A stretch of DNA of 64,000 bases from Massospora cicadina (taxonomy: Eukaryota > Entomophthoromycota > Entomophthoromycetes > Entomophthorales > Entomophthoraceae). The stretch is taken from NCBI GenBank assembly GCA_022478985.1, contig JAKSZP010005578.1:40621-104620 (forward strand). The letters are read 5' to 3'. The first letter of the stretch is position 1; the number at the start of each line of letters is the position of its first letter. Made by a program: the position numbers and the translations under genes. Positions 1 to 10,600 of this stretch are shown here, one piece after another. Under the pieces are notes generated by a model. It did not search any database. It had not been told where the DNA came from and worked only from the letters and a program-made list of their open reading frames with translations.

Positions 1-1068
1 TTACATGAAGCCAAGAGAACAGATGGCCTGGTTATGGAAGGACACCACTAATAATCCATGGACAGATAAAGAAGATGTACCAGTATCTCAAGGAGGGATA
101 CTACTGGGAGGCCATGTTAGAAAATCAGTCAGGCTTTGGAGCTGTGTGTTGAATGCGCCCAATACAAGCCTTTCCTAAATAATTTTGATTGTCATCCTGT
201 CCATACAAGTGCGCCATTTCATAACATTCTCATTGACATTGTTGGACCATTCCCAAAGTCATCAAGTGGGAATCACTTCATAATTGTAGCAATAGATCAC
301 TTCACCAAGTGGACAGAAGTGATTTCAGTCAAGGCGTTCACTGCAAAAATTATTATGATTTTCTTTACCACCAGGTCATTACATGCCACATATAGCCTCA
401 GATACTCCTTTCCAACAATGATGGAACTTTATTTCAGATGTGTTGAGTTATCTGATGGACTTAGTAGGAATCAAACAACAGTTCACTACGCCTCATACAC
501 CATCTACCAATGGAAGCATGGAAATAGGCTTTGGAGTCCTCACTTCAATCTCAAAGAAGAATGTTGTTAACTACAGATCCAAATGAGATAACCTGTTGCC
601 ATTGGCCTTGTTTTTTTACCAGTTAAGCTACCACAGGACTATTGGTATGTCTTCATATAAAGCATTATATGGATGATAAGCCACATTAACATGATTATTA
701 ATTACAGTGATGGATGCAGATAGAGAGGATTTATCACATAGAAGATACCAGGAAGAGTTAATGTAGGTGTTATTTAAGATTCTGCTGAATGTCAGCAGCA
801 ACATAATGAAGTAACTTAAGGAGAGTACCAAAGAGAGCGACCAAAGACCTAAGTTGCCCATATTTGAGTTGGGATGGAAGTTAATTATCTATCACATGCG
901 CAGAGGACAACCTGATAAGTTTATAAACAATCTATATGGGACATGCAACTGTTGTCATGAGAAGTGTAACTTGGATTTCATTAAATATGACACCACTTAA
1001 ATTACACATAACTGAGTCCACGCTTGGCACTTAAAGTCTATCCCTAGGTCTCATATTGGGGAGGGCAA
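1..1068 (+). pseudogene. Ty3/gypsy integrase remnant and 3' internal region (element D)
   Basis: This is the end of the pol gene of a gypsy retrotransposon that entered the window from the left. Broken frames between about 20 and 570 read as an integrase: an HHCC-type zinc-binding segment (CVEC followed by AQYKP), then a catalytic-core start with DIVGPFPKSSSG and IIVAIDHFTKWTEV. The stretch where the second Asp (S/T-D-N-G) should lie, around 400-430, is unrecognisable, and stops and frameshifts follow. From 570 to 1068 only decayed C-terminal pol and a purine-rich tract (GGGGAGGGCAA, ending at 1068) are seen; the tract abuts the LTR and looks like the polypurine tract. The assignment to Ty3/gypsy rests on established integrase motifs. 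It is not closely similar to elements A-C or E1 in this window. Confidence 0.75.
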
Positions 1069-1570
1069 TGTTGGAAACGCCCAACTATAGAGGTTAATTA
1101 TTTGAATTATGGAATAAAATCCCCATAACCCCCCCCAATTTAATAATGATAATGGTATTTATGATCTAGCTGTACAAAACTAATATAGAGTCTAAACTAA
1201 CTAAAAGAAAATCAAAATGTTTTCTTACAATTTAAAGCCTCTTTTATAGGCTTCATTAGGCCTAAAATCTATATTGACATAGGATATTATATATCCTCAG
1301 AATAAACAAATACTTTACCAGCTGGTCACATGATTTCAGAGGACCTGAAAGTATAAATATTATTCCAGACTACTATGTGCATGATGGAGCATATGAAGCC
1401 TCAGAGAACCCCCTTATATACCCTTGGGTTTGACTGCCAATTACAGGAGAATTCTAAAATTCCATCTGAAGAAATTACCCATATCCAGTTATTCCCAATT
1501 TTTTGTTAGGACTTTATTATAAGTTCTAATTTTTCTTTTTTAATACAAAAGGAATTACCTGCATTGTCTT
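1069..1570 (+). repeat. 3' LTR of element D, split by LINE copy 1
   Basis: The sequence starts TGTTGGAAACGCCCAAC directly after a polypurine tract, as expected for the first bases of an LTR. It runs until LINE copy 1 interrupts it at 1571 and should resume after 8035. I could not identify its end, because the other LTR of this element lies outside the window and the resumed part is featureless AT-rich DNA. Confidence 0.55.
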
Positions 1571-1639
1571 TTTTTTAGTACTAGATGGTCCCAACCCAAG
1601 GGGGGATTCATCGATGTTTATTGAATTACGCCTGGGCTC

Positions 1640-4600
1640 CTAAGAGCCTGAGGCGAGGGAAGGGGAGGGAGGAGGCATCGAGAAAGGGAGGGGGTTTGCG
1701 CGCCAGAGCCATGCTGCAGTGACAACTGAGCGGGGGAGGGTTGGCGACATAGTGCAGACCTTCAGGGCCATCTCAAAGTGTACCTGAAAGTGGGTGATCA
1801 TGTGTGGAAGGGTCCACACCTGCTGGTCAAAGGCAGCACGAAGGAAGGAGTTATGGATGGTCCAGATGGCTGTGGCATAGGCGAGGACACGGAGGGGTCA
1901 GTGGCAACCAGGCAATGTCTGCTCAAACATGAGGTCTTGCACAGGGTGTCCAGACCAGGGCTGAGCATGGAGGAGCGCGCGGGCCTTTGGCCAAAATGCG
2001 GCGACACCTGGACAGGTGAAAAAACGATGGAGGTGGGAGTCAATAGGCTCCACACAGCGGGGGCAGCTTCGGTGCTGGAAGGTAGGGCCAGTCCGGTCCC
2101 CTGTCCTGTATGAACATTGGAGCACTCTCCATAAGGTGTTGGACACCTTTTCTGACAGGATGGGGTGATAGACGTCCTTCCACAATTCCTTAAGGTCAAA
2201 TCTCACGGAGGGAGGGAGGAGCTCAAGGAGTCTTAGGCGGATGGGAGGACGATTTTGGGGGTTGAGGCGAGTTGTGACAACTTGTCCATTGTGCACAATT
2301 GCATGGCGACGTGGGCTGAGGCCAGGGCCTTCCCTTCTGTATGGGAAGGCATGGTGGATCCGCGCGCCTACTCGTTTCAGGGCAAGGAGAGCCTGGTTCC
2401 AGTAGGGGGATGAGGATGGTTTTAGGCGATGGCCTGGGTGGTTTGTGAGCCACTCCCCTAATGAGGTCAGAGATGCTCTAGGAAGACCCAGAGCTGCTGA
2501 CACTGACTGGCGGAGGGCGGGCGCCCATTGGGGCATGGGGGTCGCGTCCCAGCAGACAATCGGCCATAGGAACTTCAGGAAGATTGTGGTGGCGTGGGAT
2601 CGCGTGTCCAGAAGCCCTAGGCCCCCTTCATTGCAGGGTCGGGCAATGGTTGAGAGGGCTATTGGTGGATGGTTTGAGCCCCAGATCCAACAGCGGAGGA
2701 GTACATTGAGCCGCGTATAAAAGGCATCTGTGAATGGGCATACGTGCGCTAGGAACCAGACTTTGGAGAGGAGGAACACATTGGCCATCAGAGTTCGACC
2801 CTGGGGGGTGATGTGCCGCCGGTTCCAGCTGGCAATCCTGGAGTTAACTGCTGCAAGGAGCAAGTCCTCATTGTCTTTTAGCGCAACTCCTTGTTGGTTG
2901 GTGAGAACGCCCAGGTGACGGAAGGTACCGCGCTCAGGTTCAATACCAAATGGTGGGGGGAAGGTGGGGGAGCCGACCTGTACAACTGTTGTCTTGGAGG
3001 TGTTGACCATGGCGTTGGACGCCTTGGTGTACCTCTCAATGGTCACAGCAGCGAGGGCAACATCCCCAGGGCAGCCAAATGCAATGGCAGTGTCATCTGC
3101 AAATGCCATGGTGCGTGTGGGGGCTTTACCTGGGACCAGAATCCCTGTTAGCTTGTCCTGTAAGGAGGCCAAGAGGGGGTCAAGGGTGATGTTAAAAAGG
3201 ATAGGGCTCAGGGGGTCCCCTTGCCGGAGACCTTGTCCAACTGGTACTGCCACTGTAAAACCCATTGGCGCCAGGACTCTGGTGTGGAGCTGGTCATAGA
3301 GCGATGATATCCAGCGCCTAGCTGCGGGTGGGAGATGGAAGCGGGCCAGGGAAGCATCAATATACTTCCAAGCTACCCGATCATATGCTTTCTCCATATC
3401 CAGGAGAGCCACAAAGCCATTCACCTTACGAGAGTTAGCAGTCAAAGTCACGTGAAGGTCATTATAGTTGTCCCATAACGACCTCCCCGGAATAAAACCG
3501 TACTGGGATGGGGAGAGGCGAGGTGACACCCATTTTATGATGCGGTTGGCCAGAAGCTTCGTGAAGAGCTTGTGGTCTGTGTTGATCAACGCTATGGGGC
3601 GCCAGTTCACCAGGTTCTCAAGGTCTGACTTCTTGTGAATGAGGGTCGTGATTGAGCCTCTGGAGTCGGGGAGGACCTCGCCATTCACCAAGAGTGCAGC
3701 GAAGAGGTCGCGGAGGGTTCTGGCTATCACTGCAGGTTCCAGAAGGTACACCTCAAAGGGTATTCCATCTGGGCCTGGGGCTTTAAGCCGTGGGGATTTC
3801 AGAAGGGTTTCCATCACCTCCTGGATGGAAATAGGCGCCAGTAGAGCCTCATCAGCCCGTGGGTCAATGGGCGGCTCTGGAGCCCGCCACAGGAAGTCTT
3901 GGATGTCCGATGGGTCCACCTGGGTGGCATGGAAGAGGCTGGAGTAGAAGCGGTGTAGTTCCTGCGTGATTTCCTCCTTATCTGAAGTGGTTGTAGTACC
4001 AATCTTCAGTGCAGTAGAATCCTGCGTTGTTGTTCGGGCTTTCTGTTTCTGAAAGAAGAAGCGGGTGGGGCGTTCCCATTGAGCATAGTAACGAGATGTT
4101 GTAAAGTTTGCTGCCCGTTCTTCCTGCAGTGTGAGCTCCAAGCGGAGTGCTTCCTGCGCCGCTTCCCAGTCTTCCAACCATCTGGGAGAGGGCGAAGGCT
4201 GGCAGTTTCGCTCTAGATGTCTGATTCTGGCTTCCGCCCTTTTGACTCTGGCGCGAGCTGCAGTCATCTGGGCTTTGGCACAGTTGTAAGCAACGCGGGT
4301 GATGCCCTCCTTGGTCACCGCCCATCTAGCCTTGTGGTCAAGCAGGTGGGGTGGGGGGAGGTGAGAGTCTCCCGGATGGTCATAGACAGCTTCTCCTTAG
4401 TGAAGGGGTTGTTGAGAAGAGCTGGGGCAACCCTAGGCCAGAACCTACGCGACGGTGTAAGTGTGGTGGTGAGGACAACGGTGAGTGACCTGTAATCACT
4501 CAGATGGTTGTCACGAGAGATGGGAGAGGAGACGCGGCCAATTAGCAGGGGGCCAATCAGTGCCATATCTATGCGTGACGCTGACTGGAAAGCTCCTCCA

Positions 4601-5170
4601 TCATACTGGATCCTAGTCATGCAACCTAGGCCAGACGCGGAGGGTGGAAGCGCATCTATAAAGCCACTCAGGCGAAGGAAATCCTGGAGGCAACTTGATC
4701 CAGGGCGTTCCTTTGCTGCAGGGGGTAAGAGTCAAGGACGCGACTTATGGTTGTGTTGAAATCTCCTAAGAGGACTGTATTCCGTGGGAGATTGAGTTGG
4801 AGGAGCTCTTCCAAGAGCTGATTTTGCTCTGACCTGCATTAGGCAGGTAGATGCTTGCAGCGAAGAAGGAGAAGTCAGGAGTGGTGAGTTTGGCCAGTAT
4901 GAGGCGGCCACCTAGATATTGTGAAAAAGAATGGGTTTTAACCCGGGGATTCAAAACAATAAGGGCGGCATGGTTTGTCCAGAAGGAGTTGCCTCCAAAC
5001 TGTTCATTCCATGAAGATTGTTCGTGGGGGAGGATATGGGGCTCCTGGACAGCAGCGATGTCAATTTGTGCTGACCTGAAGTTTTGGAGGAGGCGGGCTC
5101 TCCGCTTAAAATCCCGCAACCCATTTGCGTTGATGGATTGCAGGGCCAGGGTGCTGCCATGGGGACTCAT
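1640..5170 (-). pseudogene. LINE-1 copy 1 ORF2: endonuclease and reverse transcriptase
   Basis: ORF2 of the LINE nicks target DNA and reverse-transcribes the element RNA at the nick. It starts at ATG 5170 (MSPHGSTLALQSINANGLRD, a typical EEP/APE endonuclease opening). The endonuclease frame is broken near 4830 and again near 4350 by one-base indels relative to copy 2. The active-site SDH motif reads SDY (codon at 4492-4494), so the catalytic His is lost. From 4318 to 1898 there is one 806-codon open frame with the full reverse transcriptase: KAPGPDGIPFE, an intact FADD box at 3092-3103, and LRQGDPLSP. It ends with CPRC...H...C (CX2CX7HX4C), a Cys/His motif common at LINE C-termini. A TGA at 1898-1900 replaces an Arg codon (CGA in copy 2), removing about 85 residues; the original end would be at 1640. 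Confidence 0.9.
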
Positions 5171-5257
5171 AGCTGTTCCCCTCCATGTCCTGGGGGGTTG
5201 CCAGCGCTTAAACCTGCTGCTGTGAGGCGGCTAGTTTTGAGTCCTTTAGCTTGACTA

Positions 5258-7929
5258 TTAGCTGCAATCCGTGAGGAGCGTCGAGGGTTCTGAGGGGAAG
5301 GAGAGGGTGGGGGCGGAGGACCCAGTAAGCCAGCCTAGGATGCTGCCCCCGCTCTGTTGCAGGGGAAGGACCTGAGGGTACTCAATGATGACCTCCACGG
5401 TGTCCCCATTTGATGAGTCTGAGTCCATATTCACTTCCTCCAACACTGCAAAGGATCCGCGCGAAATGGACTGTGGGGTTGGGGTAGGAATCTTTGAGGT
5501 GGCACTTCTACCGCAGGCCGCGAGTTGCCAGTCCATGCTGGTGGGCATAGCTCCATTGGGAGCTGAGGGTTGATGCGATAAATCGCTGGTGAAGGTTGGT
5601 GGGGGTGCCGCGGAGCCCTGAGTGGGGGTGGCTGACGAGGGGCACCCTGTGGGAGATGCCTTGCGCTTGGTGAGAGAGGGAGTTGACTCTGGGAGATTGG
5701 AGGGGGTGCCCATTGGAAGGGGGGCATGAGCGCGAAGGTATCCCATACCAATAGTGGGGTTAGCTGTTTCAACTGCTAGGCGTAAGGCCTCAGGGGACAG
5801 GTCTTGAACGGGAACCCATTGTGTGGGTTGTGGAATTGCTGCTGCAGCCACGTGGGATCGTTTTTGGCCTGGTTTAGGCCCCTGAGTGGTGGCTAAGAGG
5901 GCTTGTTTTCGAGCTGTGCAGCCACTATACAAGTGTCCAAGGGCGTTACACCATGAACACCGGGGCGCGCGCCTGATCAGGGTCGACAAAGAAGATCTCA
6001 GGGCATGCCCCAACTACCGCCACACGAGGAATAACCTCAATGTTGCGGGATACAGTGGGGGAGGGGATGAACGACGCCCTAGCAGTGCGAGCTCTTTGAG
6101 TGGGAGCATAGTTAGAGGGGACGCTAAAGTCCACTGAATAAAACAGACCCAAACTCCATTAAACCACGATGGAGTGCCAGTTTAAGAGACTCAGGATCAA
6201 CAGTCGTTGGTAGGTTGGAAAAAGTAACCCATGAAATTTTCTCCAGGTGAGAGCGTGTGCGGGAGATGCGAAGAGATCCGCGTGGAATAATGACCTGGAG
6301 GGTGGCAGCATGGTCAGCAAGGGCAGCTTCAGTGAAGCCCACATCGATGTAGTGGCCCTCCACTGATTCATGGATGGTGGTGTTAATAGGGAATGTCTCC
6401 GCAATCGCTGCAAAGTATGAGAAGTAATCCTCTGTATAGAATTCAACAGGGTTATGCCCATAATAAAGGCGAATTGCGTGGGAGAGGGTTGAGCGAGGTA
6501 GAGCTTTTGCGCTCTAGTTTCGGCCCATTTCTTCTTAACATCGGCAATAAACGCCACTTCACAGGGATCAGCTTTGGGTAGCGTTGGTGCCAGAGGTTTT
6601 TGCCACGCCCCAGTGGCTCCTTTGGTACGTTTGTGTTTGCTTTGGGCTGCAATTGCAGGTTGAGTGTGAGCTGGTGGTTTGGACAAGTTTGCGGAGTTCC
6701 CTTGTTTCTGGAATGTTACAGCAGTTGCTGGCGTCATATTAAATTGAGGGGCGGTTTGTTGGGCCTCGCTAAATTGGGGAGGCCCATCCAGATTGGAATT
6801 AACTCCAGCCAGTTGGGAGGAGGGAGATGTTTCATCACCATCCCAATCTATTTGGGTAAATTCAGCCCGAGTATTTGCTGTGATTTCGTGGGCAAAACTC
6901 ACTGGCTGATTGGTGAATTGGTCGTTTTCAGCATATTGAGATAAAGTGCCAAATTGAGAAGTGCCGATTATGGGGTTTAAATGGGACGGATGAGATTGGA
7001 ACTGGTGTGAAGTTCCAAAATCTGAACCATTTAAATCCCCATTGGGAAGAGTAGATTGTCCCAATTTGGTGCTTAGTGAACCAGAATGTGCGGCTAATCC
7101 AACCTTACATCCGAGGGTTTGGGGGCCAGGTGATTGTTGGGCCTCACTAAATTGGGGAGTCCCATCCAGATTGGAATTAACTCCAGCCAATTGGGAGGAG
7201 GGAGATGTTTCATCACCATCCCAATCTATTTGGGTAAATTCAGCCCGAGTGTTTGCTGTGATTTCGTGGGCAAAACTCATTGGCTGATTAGTGAATTGGT
7301 CGTTTTCAGCATATTGCGATAAAGTGCCAACTTGAGAAGTGCCAATTACGGGGTTTAAATGGGACGGGTGAGATTGGAACTGGTGTGAAGTTCCAAAATC
7401 CGAACCATTTGAATCCTCATTGGGAAGAGTAGATTGTCCCAATTTGGTGCTTAGTGAACCAGAATGTGCGGCTAATCCAACCTTACATCTGAGGATTTGG
7501 GGGCCAGGTAGCTGGGTATCGCCCCTCATGGAGGGAGCCAGAAACACGGCGTCAGCAATAATAGATGGGGCTGAATTAGCTGACACAATGGGGGAGGTGA
7601 ATGTCTGGATGGGCTGAGTTGCATTCAACTGAGCAGACGCCATTAAAACAGCGTGGGTGATGGCCTCCTTGGTTGGAGGGGGCCCAGCGGGTTGGTGGGA
7701 GGCAGCACACACAGAGCTGTAGGCGTGCAGGTTGCAGAAGTGCGATCAGGTGAACTGGCGCTAGTTGGAGTAGCTCCAGGTTGGGGGTGGTGCCTGCTTT
7801 CATGGCTGCTGCTTGAGAGTGGGTGATTCTGGTTGACCCTGAGGTGGGTAACTGAGGGTTGCTTCGTTTAGGGGTGGTGCTGGCTCGTTTGGCATAGCCT
7901 GCGGGTTCTTTTGCGGGGTTTTCCGCCAT
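5258..7929 (-). pseudogene. LINE-1 copy 1 ORF1: gag-like nucleic-acid-binding protein
   Basis: ORF1 encodes the RNA-binding partner of the LINE ribonucleoprotein. ATG at 7929 opens MAENPAKEPAGYAKRAS, a basic, Pro/Ser/Thr-rich and probably disordered N-terminus. A frameshift near 7700 moves the reading into the frame of 6159-7712, which holds two tandem 126-residue repeats, then a basic stretch (KHKRTKGATGAWQKP). A further one-base loss near 6505 breaks the frame before the central domain, which has an RRM-like look (HYIDVGFTEAALADHAATLQ; WVTFSNLPTTVDPESLKLAL). The CCHC zinc knuckle CSWCNALGHLYSGC (CX2CX4HX4C) lies near 5920-5960, followed by a Pro-rich tail. In copy 2 the frame extends about 65 nt past the ORF2 start, so ORF1 and ORF2 probably overlap in the intact element. 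Confidence 0.85.
6758..7513 (-). repeat. 378-bp in-frame tandem duplication inside LINE ORF1
   Basis: Two adjacent copies, about 6758-7135 and 7136-7513, are close to identical and exactly 378 bp apart, which is 126 codons. Each encodes the same Ser/Gln/Asp-rich segment (for example FTQIDWDGDETSPSSQ and KVGLAAHSGSLSTKLGQS). The same duplication is present in LINE copy 2, where the unit is 376 bp because of two one-base losses, so it predates both insertions. Confidence 0.93.
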
Positions 7930-8035
7930 ATTTGCTAATAGTTTTCGTAAATCTCTTTAGTGGAGCTAAATTTCAGGCTGAATTGATTTTCGAAAAGTGA
8001 TGCTTAGCAGAAAGAGATAATACCTGCATTGTCTT

Positions 8036-8377
8036 ATGGCCAAATGATGGACACTTTTAGAACATAAAAATATGATTTTCTCACAGCAATCAGGGACAGA
8101 GAAACTTATTTTACACAATTGTGAGTAAAATCAAAGATTACTGATATATGATTTATTAAAATACCTCATGAATTATAAAATCTTTTTCTTTTATTCATAA
8201 ATGAAATATATTTGCCTATATAAAAAAGAGTTGGAAACTTTGCTGATACTTAAAAGCTTTATTACCCTTTAACCCTTCTATCTATATAGTATAATCCTAT
8301 ATAGATTATTACATGTATAAAGTATTTGCTATCTTAATATATTAGTTATAAAATTAATTTAATTGATTCTGTTTTTT
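8036..8377. other. AT-rich flank, possible continuation of element D LTR
   Basis: This stretch resumes the DNA split by LINE copy 1 and may contain the remainder of the D LTR. I see no reading frame, no RNA gene and no clear LTR end in it. Confidence 0.4.
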
Positions 8378-9453
8378 AGCACTAGTGGTGTCTAACCCAA
8401 AAGGGGGAGCTGCCACTCATCTTTATTTTCAATTGAGACAAACAAATGGTTTAATATAAATTTAAAAACTTAATATGGAACCTCAGCTAACAACCTAGGA
8501 AGCCATATCAGAAGGTGAGGAAGCTTTAGGAAATTTTGTCCAGCGTGCTTTAGCTGGCAGACCATGGTGGACAACATAGGGGTAAAAACATCAGCAACGT
8601 GTGACATCTGAGGTATATTTGTGGGTTTTCTTCATAATATGACTGGTGGTACCCATTGCCTCAACGTATTGAGCAAGTTGATGCTCAGTGAAAGTGATGA
8701 GAGCAGGCACACAAGTGAACGACTTGATGTGCTGGCAGGTTTGGGGATAAAAGGGGTCAGAAAGATAATTTTTGCCACATCAATGCAAATGTGGCTCGCG
8801 CCAAAAGTGAACTCCTCAATTTTATAATTTGCATCTTCATCAAAATCATGGGGAAATTTGGATAGGAATACCCTCAACAATGGGTTCCATCGCCCCATGA
8901 AGATGCTGAAGGAGTAAAAATCTATGTGATTCTAGATTTTTGATTTCATATGTATTCAAAAAATATCTTAGCAGTAGAAAGTATATGATTTCATATCATC
9001 TTACTAACAAAGAGCATTCCATTATTTCTTTATAAAAATATTATATTCTATATATTATAATGAGCACTGGTAAATAGAAAAATTTATAAAAAAGGTAATT
9101 TAATTTTTGTAAAATTTTATTACTATTATAGTTAGTTTTAGATATAACTAAATAAATTAATGTATTTTTTATTTACTTTATTTAGAATAACTAAAAATGT
9201 CTTTATTAAAATAAAAATTGGTATTACAAACCACAATATAACCACTCCAATGCTTTCTGCCATGGTCTGCCAGCTAAAGCGGGCACCAGACAAAAGTTTC
9301 CCAAAGCTTCCTCACCTTCTAGTATAGCTTCCTAGGCTGTTAGCTGAGGTGCCATATTAGGAATTTTTTATTTACAATAATTCTCTTGTTTGGCCCATTT
9401 GCAAATAAAGATGCATGACAGCTTCCACTTTTGGGTTGGGAACCACTAGTGCT
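8378..9453. mobile_element. Fold-back pair of SINE-like arms sharing the LINE 3' end
   Basis: Two arms of about 190-200 bp lie in inverted orientation at 8378-8568 and 9260-9453, roughly 80% alike by eye. The outer end of each arm reads CTAGTGCT followed by an A-run (T-run on the left), and the next 20 bases (AACCCAAAAG region) match the 3' terminus of the LINE-1 family (CTAGTACT plus A-run after a G/C-rich AACCC tract). Inner shared blocks include CTCAGCTAACA, CCTAGGAAGC and TTTAGCTGGCAGACCATGG. The 690 bp between the arms is AT-rich with no convincing gene. It is either a fold-back element or two non-autonomous elements that inserted tail-outward and use the LINE tail for mobilisation. Confidence 0.65.
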
Positions 9454-10587
9454 AAAAAAGATACTACAAACTGCAATAATCAATTTAAATTTACACAAAA
9501 GCATATGTAAATTATATCATAACATAATAAGGAATTTATTTAAACTCAATATATAGAAAATTGATTTAATATACACCTAGATATTAGCTATTATGTGTCT
9601 TAATGAGCTAAAATCATATAGCATTTAGATACATATGTAATGGATAAGCCTCTCAAGGACATATATACTATTTGACATTTGCTAACCTGAGCCAAAAGAG
9701 TTAATTTAGTTTTTTTTCAGTTAAAATAGATGCATGCAAAAACCTGAAAATTTTTATGAAGAGTACCAAAAAGGAAAGTTTAATTTTACTGATTTTAGGC
9801 ATCTTAATAAATCACATGCAGAGCAATTTATACACATGAATATGTCCCAGCAAGTCAAGGTCTGCAGGCATTAATGTTACATCAGTTTATATCATATTTT
9901 GGGCTATGAAATGAGTGCAAGACTTGGCAATACCTAAACCCAAAAAACGTGAATTAAGTTCTAGGAAATTACTGATAGATTCCCACCCAACCTCTGGTCA
10001 CCCATGTGGCTGTGTTGTTGGGATTAAGCCCATGCAACCTTATAGGAAACCTTTTAAATTTTCACAGTTGACCCTTAGGTTCTGAAGGTCACAGGTTTTT
10101 GTACTGACTGAAACTTGTTGTGAATGTGCAATGCTATTGTAGAAATCTAAATCTAGGCTCACACATACAAAACAGACCACAAAACAGATTAAATCTTATT
10201 TAAAAATGAATAAATAAGCTCCTATAAGTGAGGACCAGGTATATGTGAATGGACTTTATTTAATGATAAGATCAAGAATCTCAGAAAAAGAGGAATTGTG
10301 TTCTCAACCTGAGATAGTAACCCATCAAGTTCTACACAAAATAGTTGAAAAAAAGGCACAAGAGCCTAAAAAATACCAGCGTCTAAGAGGATTGCTAGTC
10401 TGTAGAAAATGAGAGCTTATAATTTAACTAAATCTGACAAAAGATATAAAAATATATAACCATCACAAATAACATCGACTTGATAATTAAGTCTCATTAA
10501 AGCTACAGTATTGCAACCATCAATGTAGTGGATTTTAATTCCTAACCTTAGGAAAATCCATGTACAATTGTCAATATTACATTGTAC
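9454..10587. other. AT-rich intergenic DNA, nothing recognised
   Basis: No open frame of interest, RNA gene or repeat boundary was seen here. A short GGGATTAAGCCC stretch near 10020 resembles part of a polymerase III B box but has no partner A box. Confidence 0.5.
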
Positions 10588-10600
10588 TTAATTACTAATC

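Larger units (their letters stand above)
1571..8020 (-). mobile_element. LINE-1 family non-LTR retrotransposon, copy 1
   Basis: A nearly full-length non-LTR retrotransposon in minus orientation, about 6.45 kb. It is bounded by a 15-bp target-site duplication TACCTGCATTGTCTT (1556-1570 and 8021-8035). The 3' end on the minus strand reads CTAGTACT and then a short A-run, seen as T's at 1571-1576 on the plus strand. The order from right to left is a 5' leader of about 90 bp, ORF1 (gag-like with CCHC knuckle), ORF2 (EEP endonuclease, reverse transcriptase, C-terminal Cys/His motif) and a short 3' UTR. A second copy lies at 49811-56278 with very high identity. The layout resembles Tad1/I-group LINEs of fungi; the exact clade would need a phylogeny. 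Both ORFs are broken in this copy. Confidence 0.93.

Noticed and set aside
1778..2113. Plus-strand open frames across LINE copy 1 (and the same set across 50020-53449)
   Set aside because: They are antisense shadows of the GC-rich minus-strand LINE ORFs; the motifs and element ends fix the minus strand as coding.
9960..10030. GGGATTAAGCCC region as a tRNA-like or SINE promoter
   Set aside because: No matching A box or cloverleaf could be drawn on either strand.
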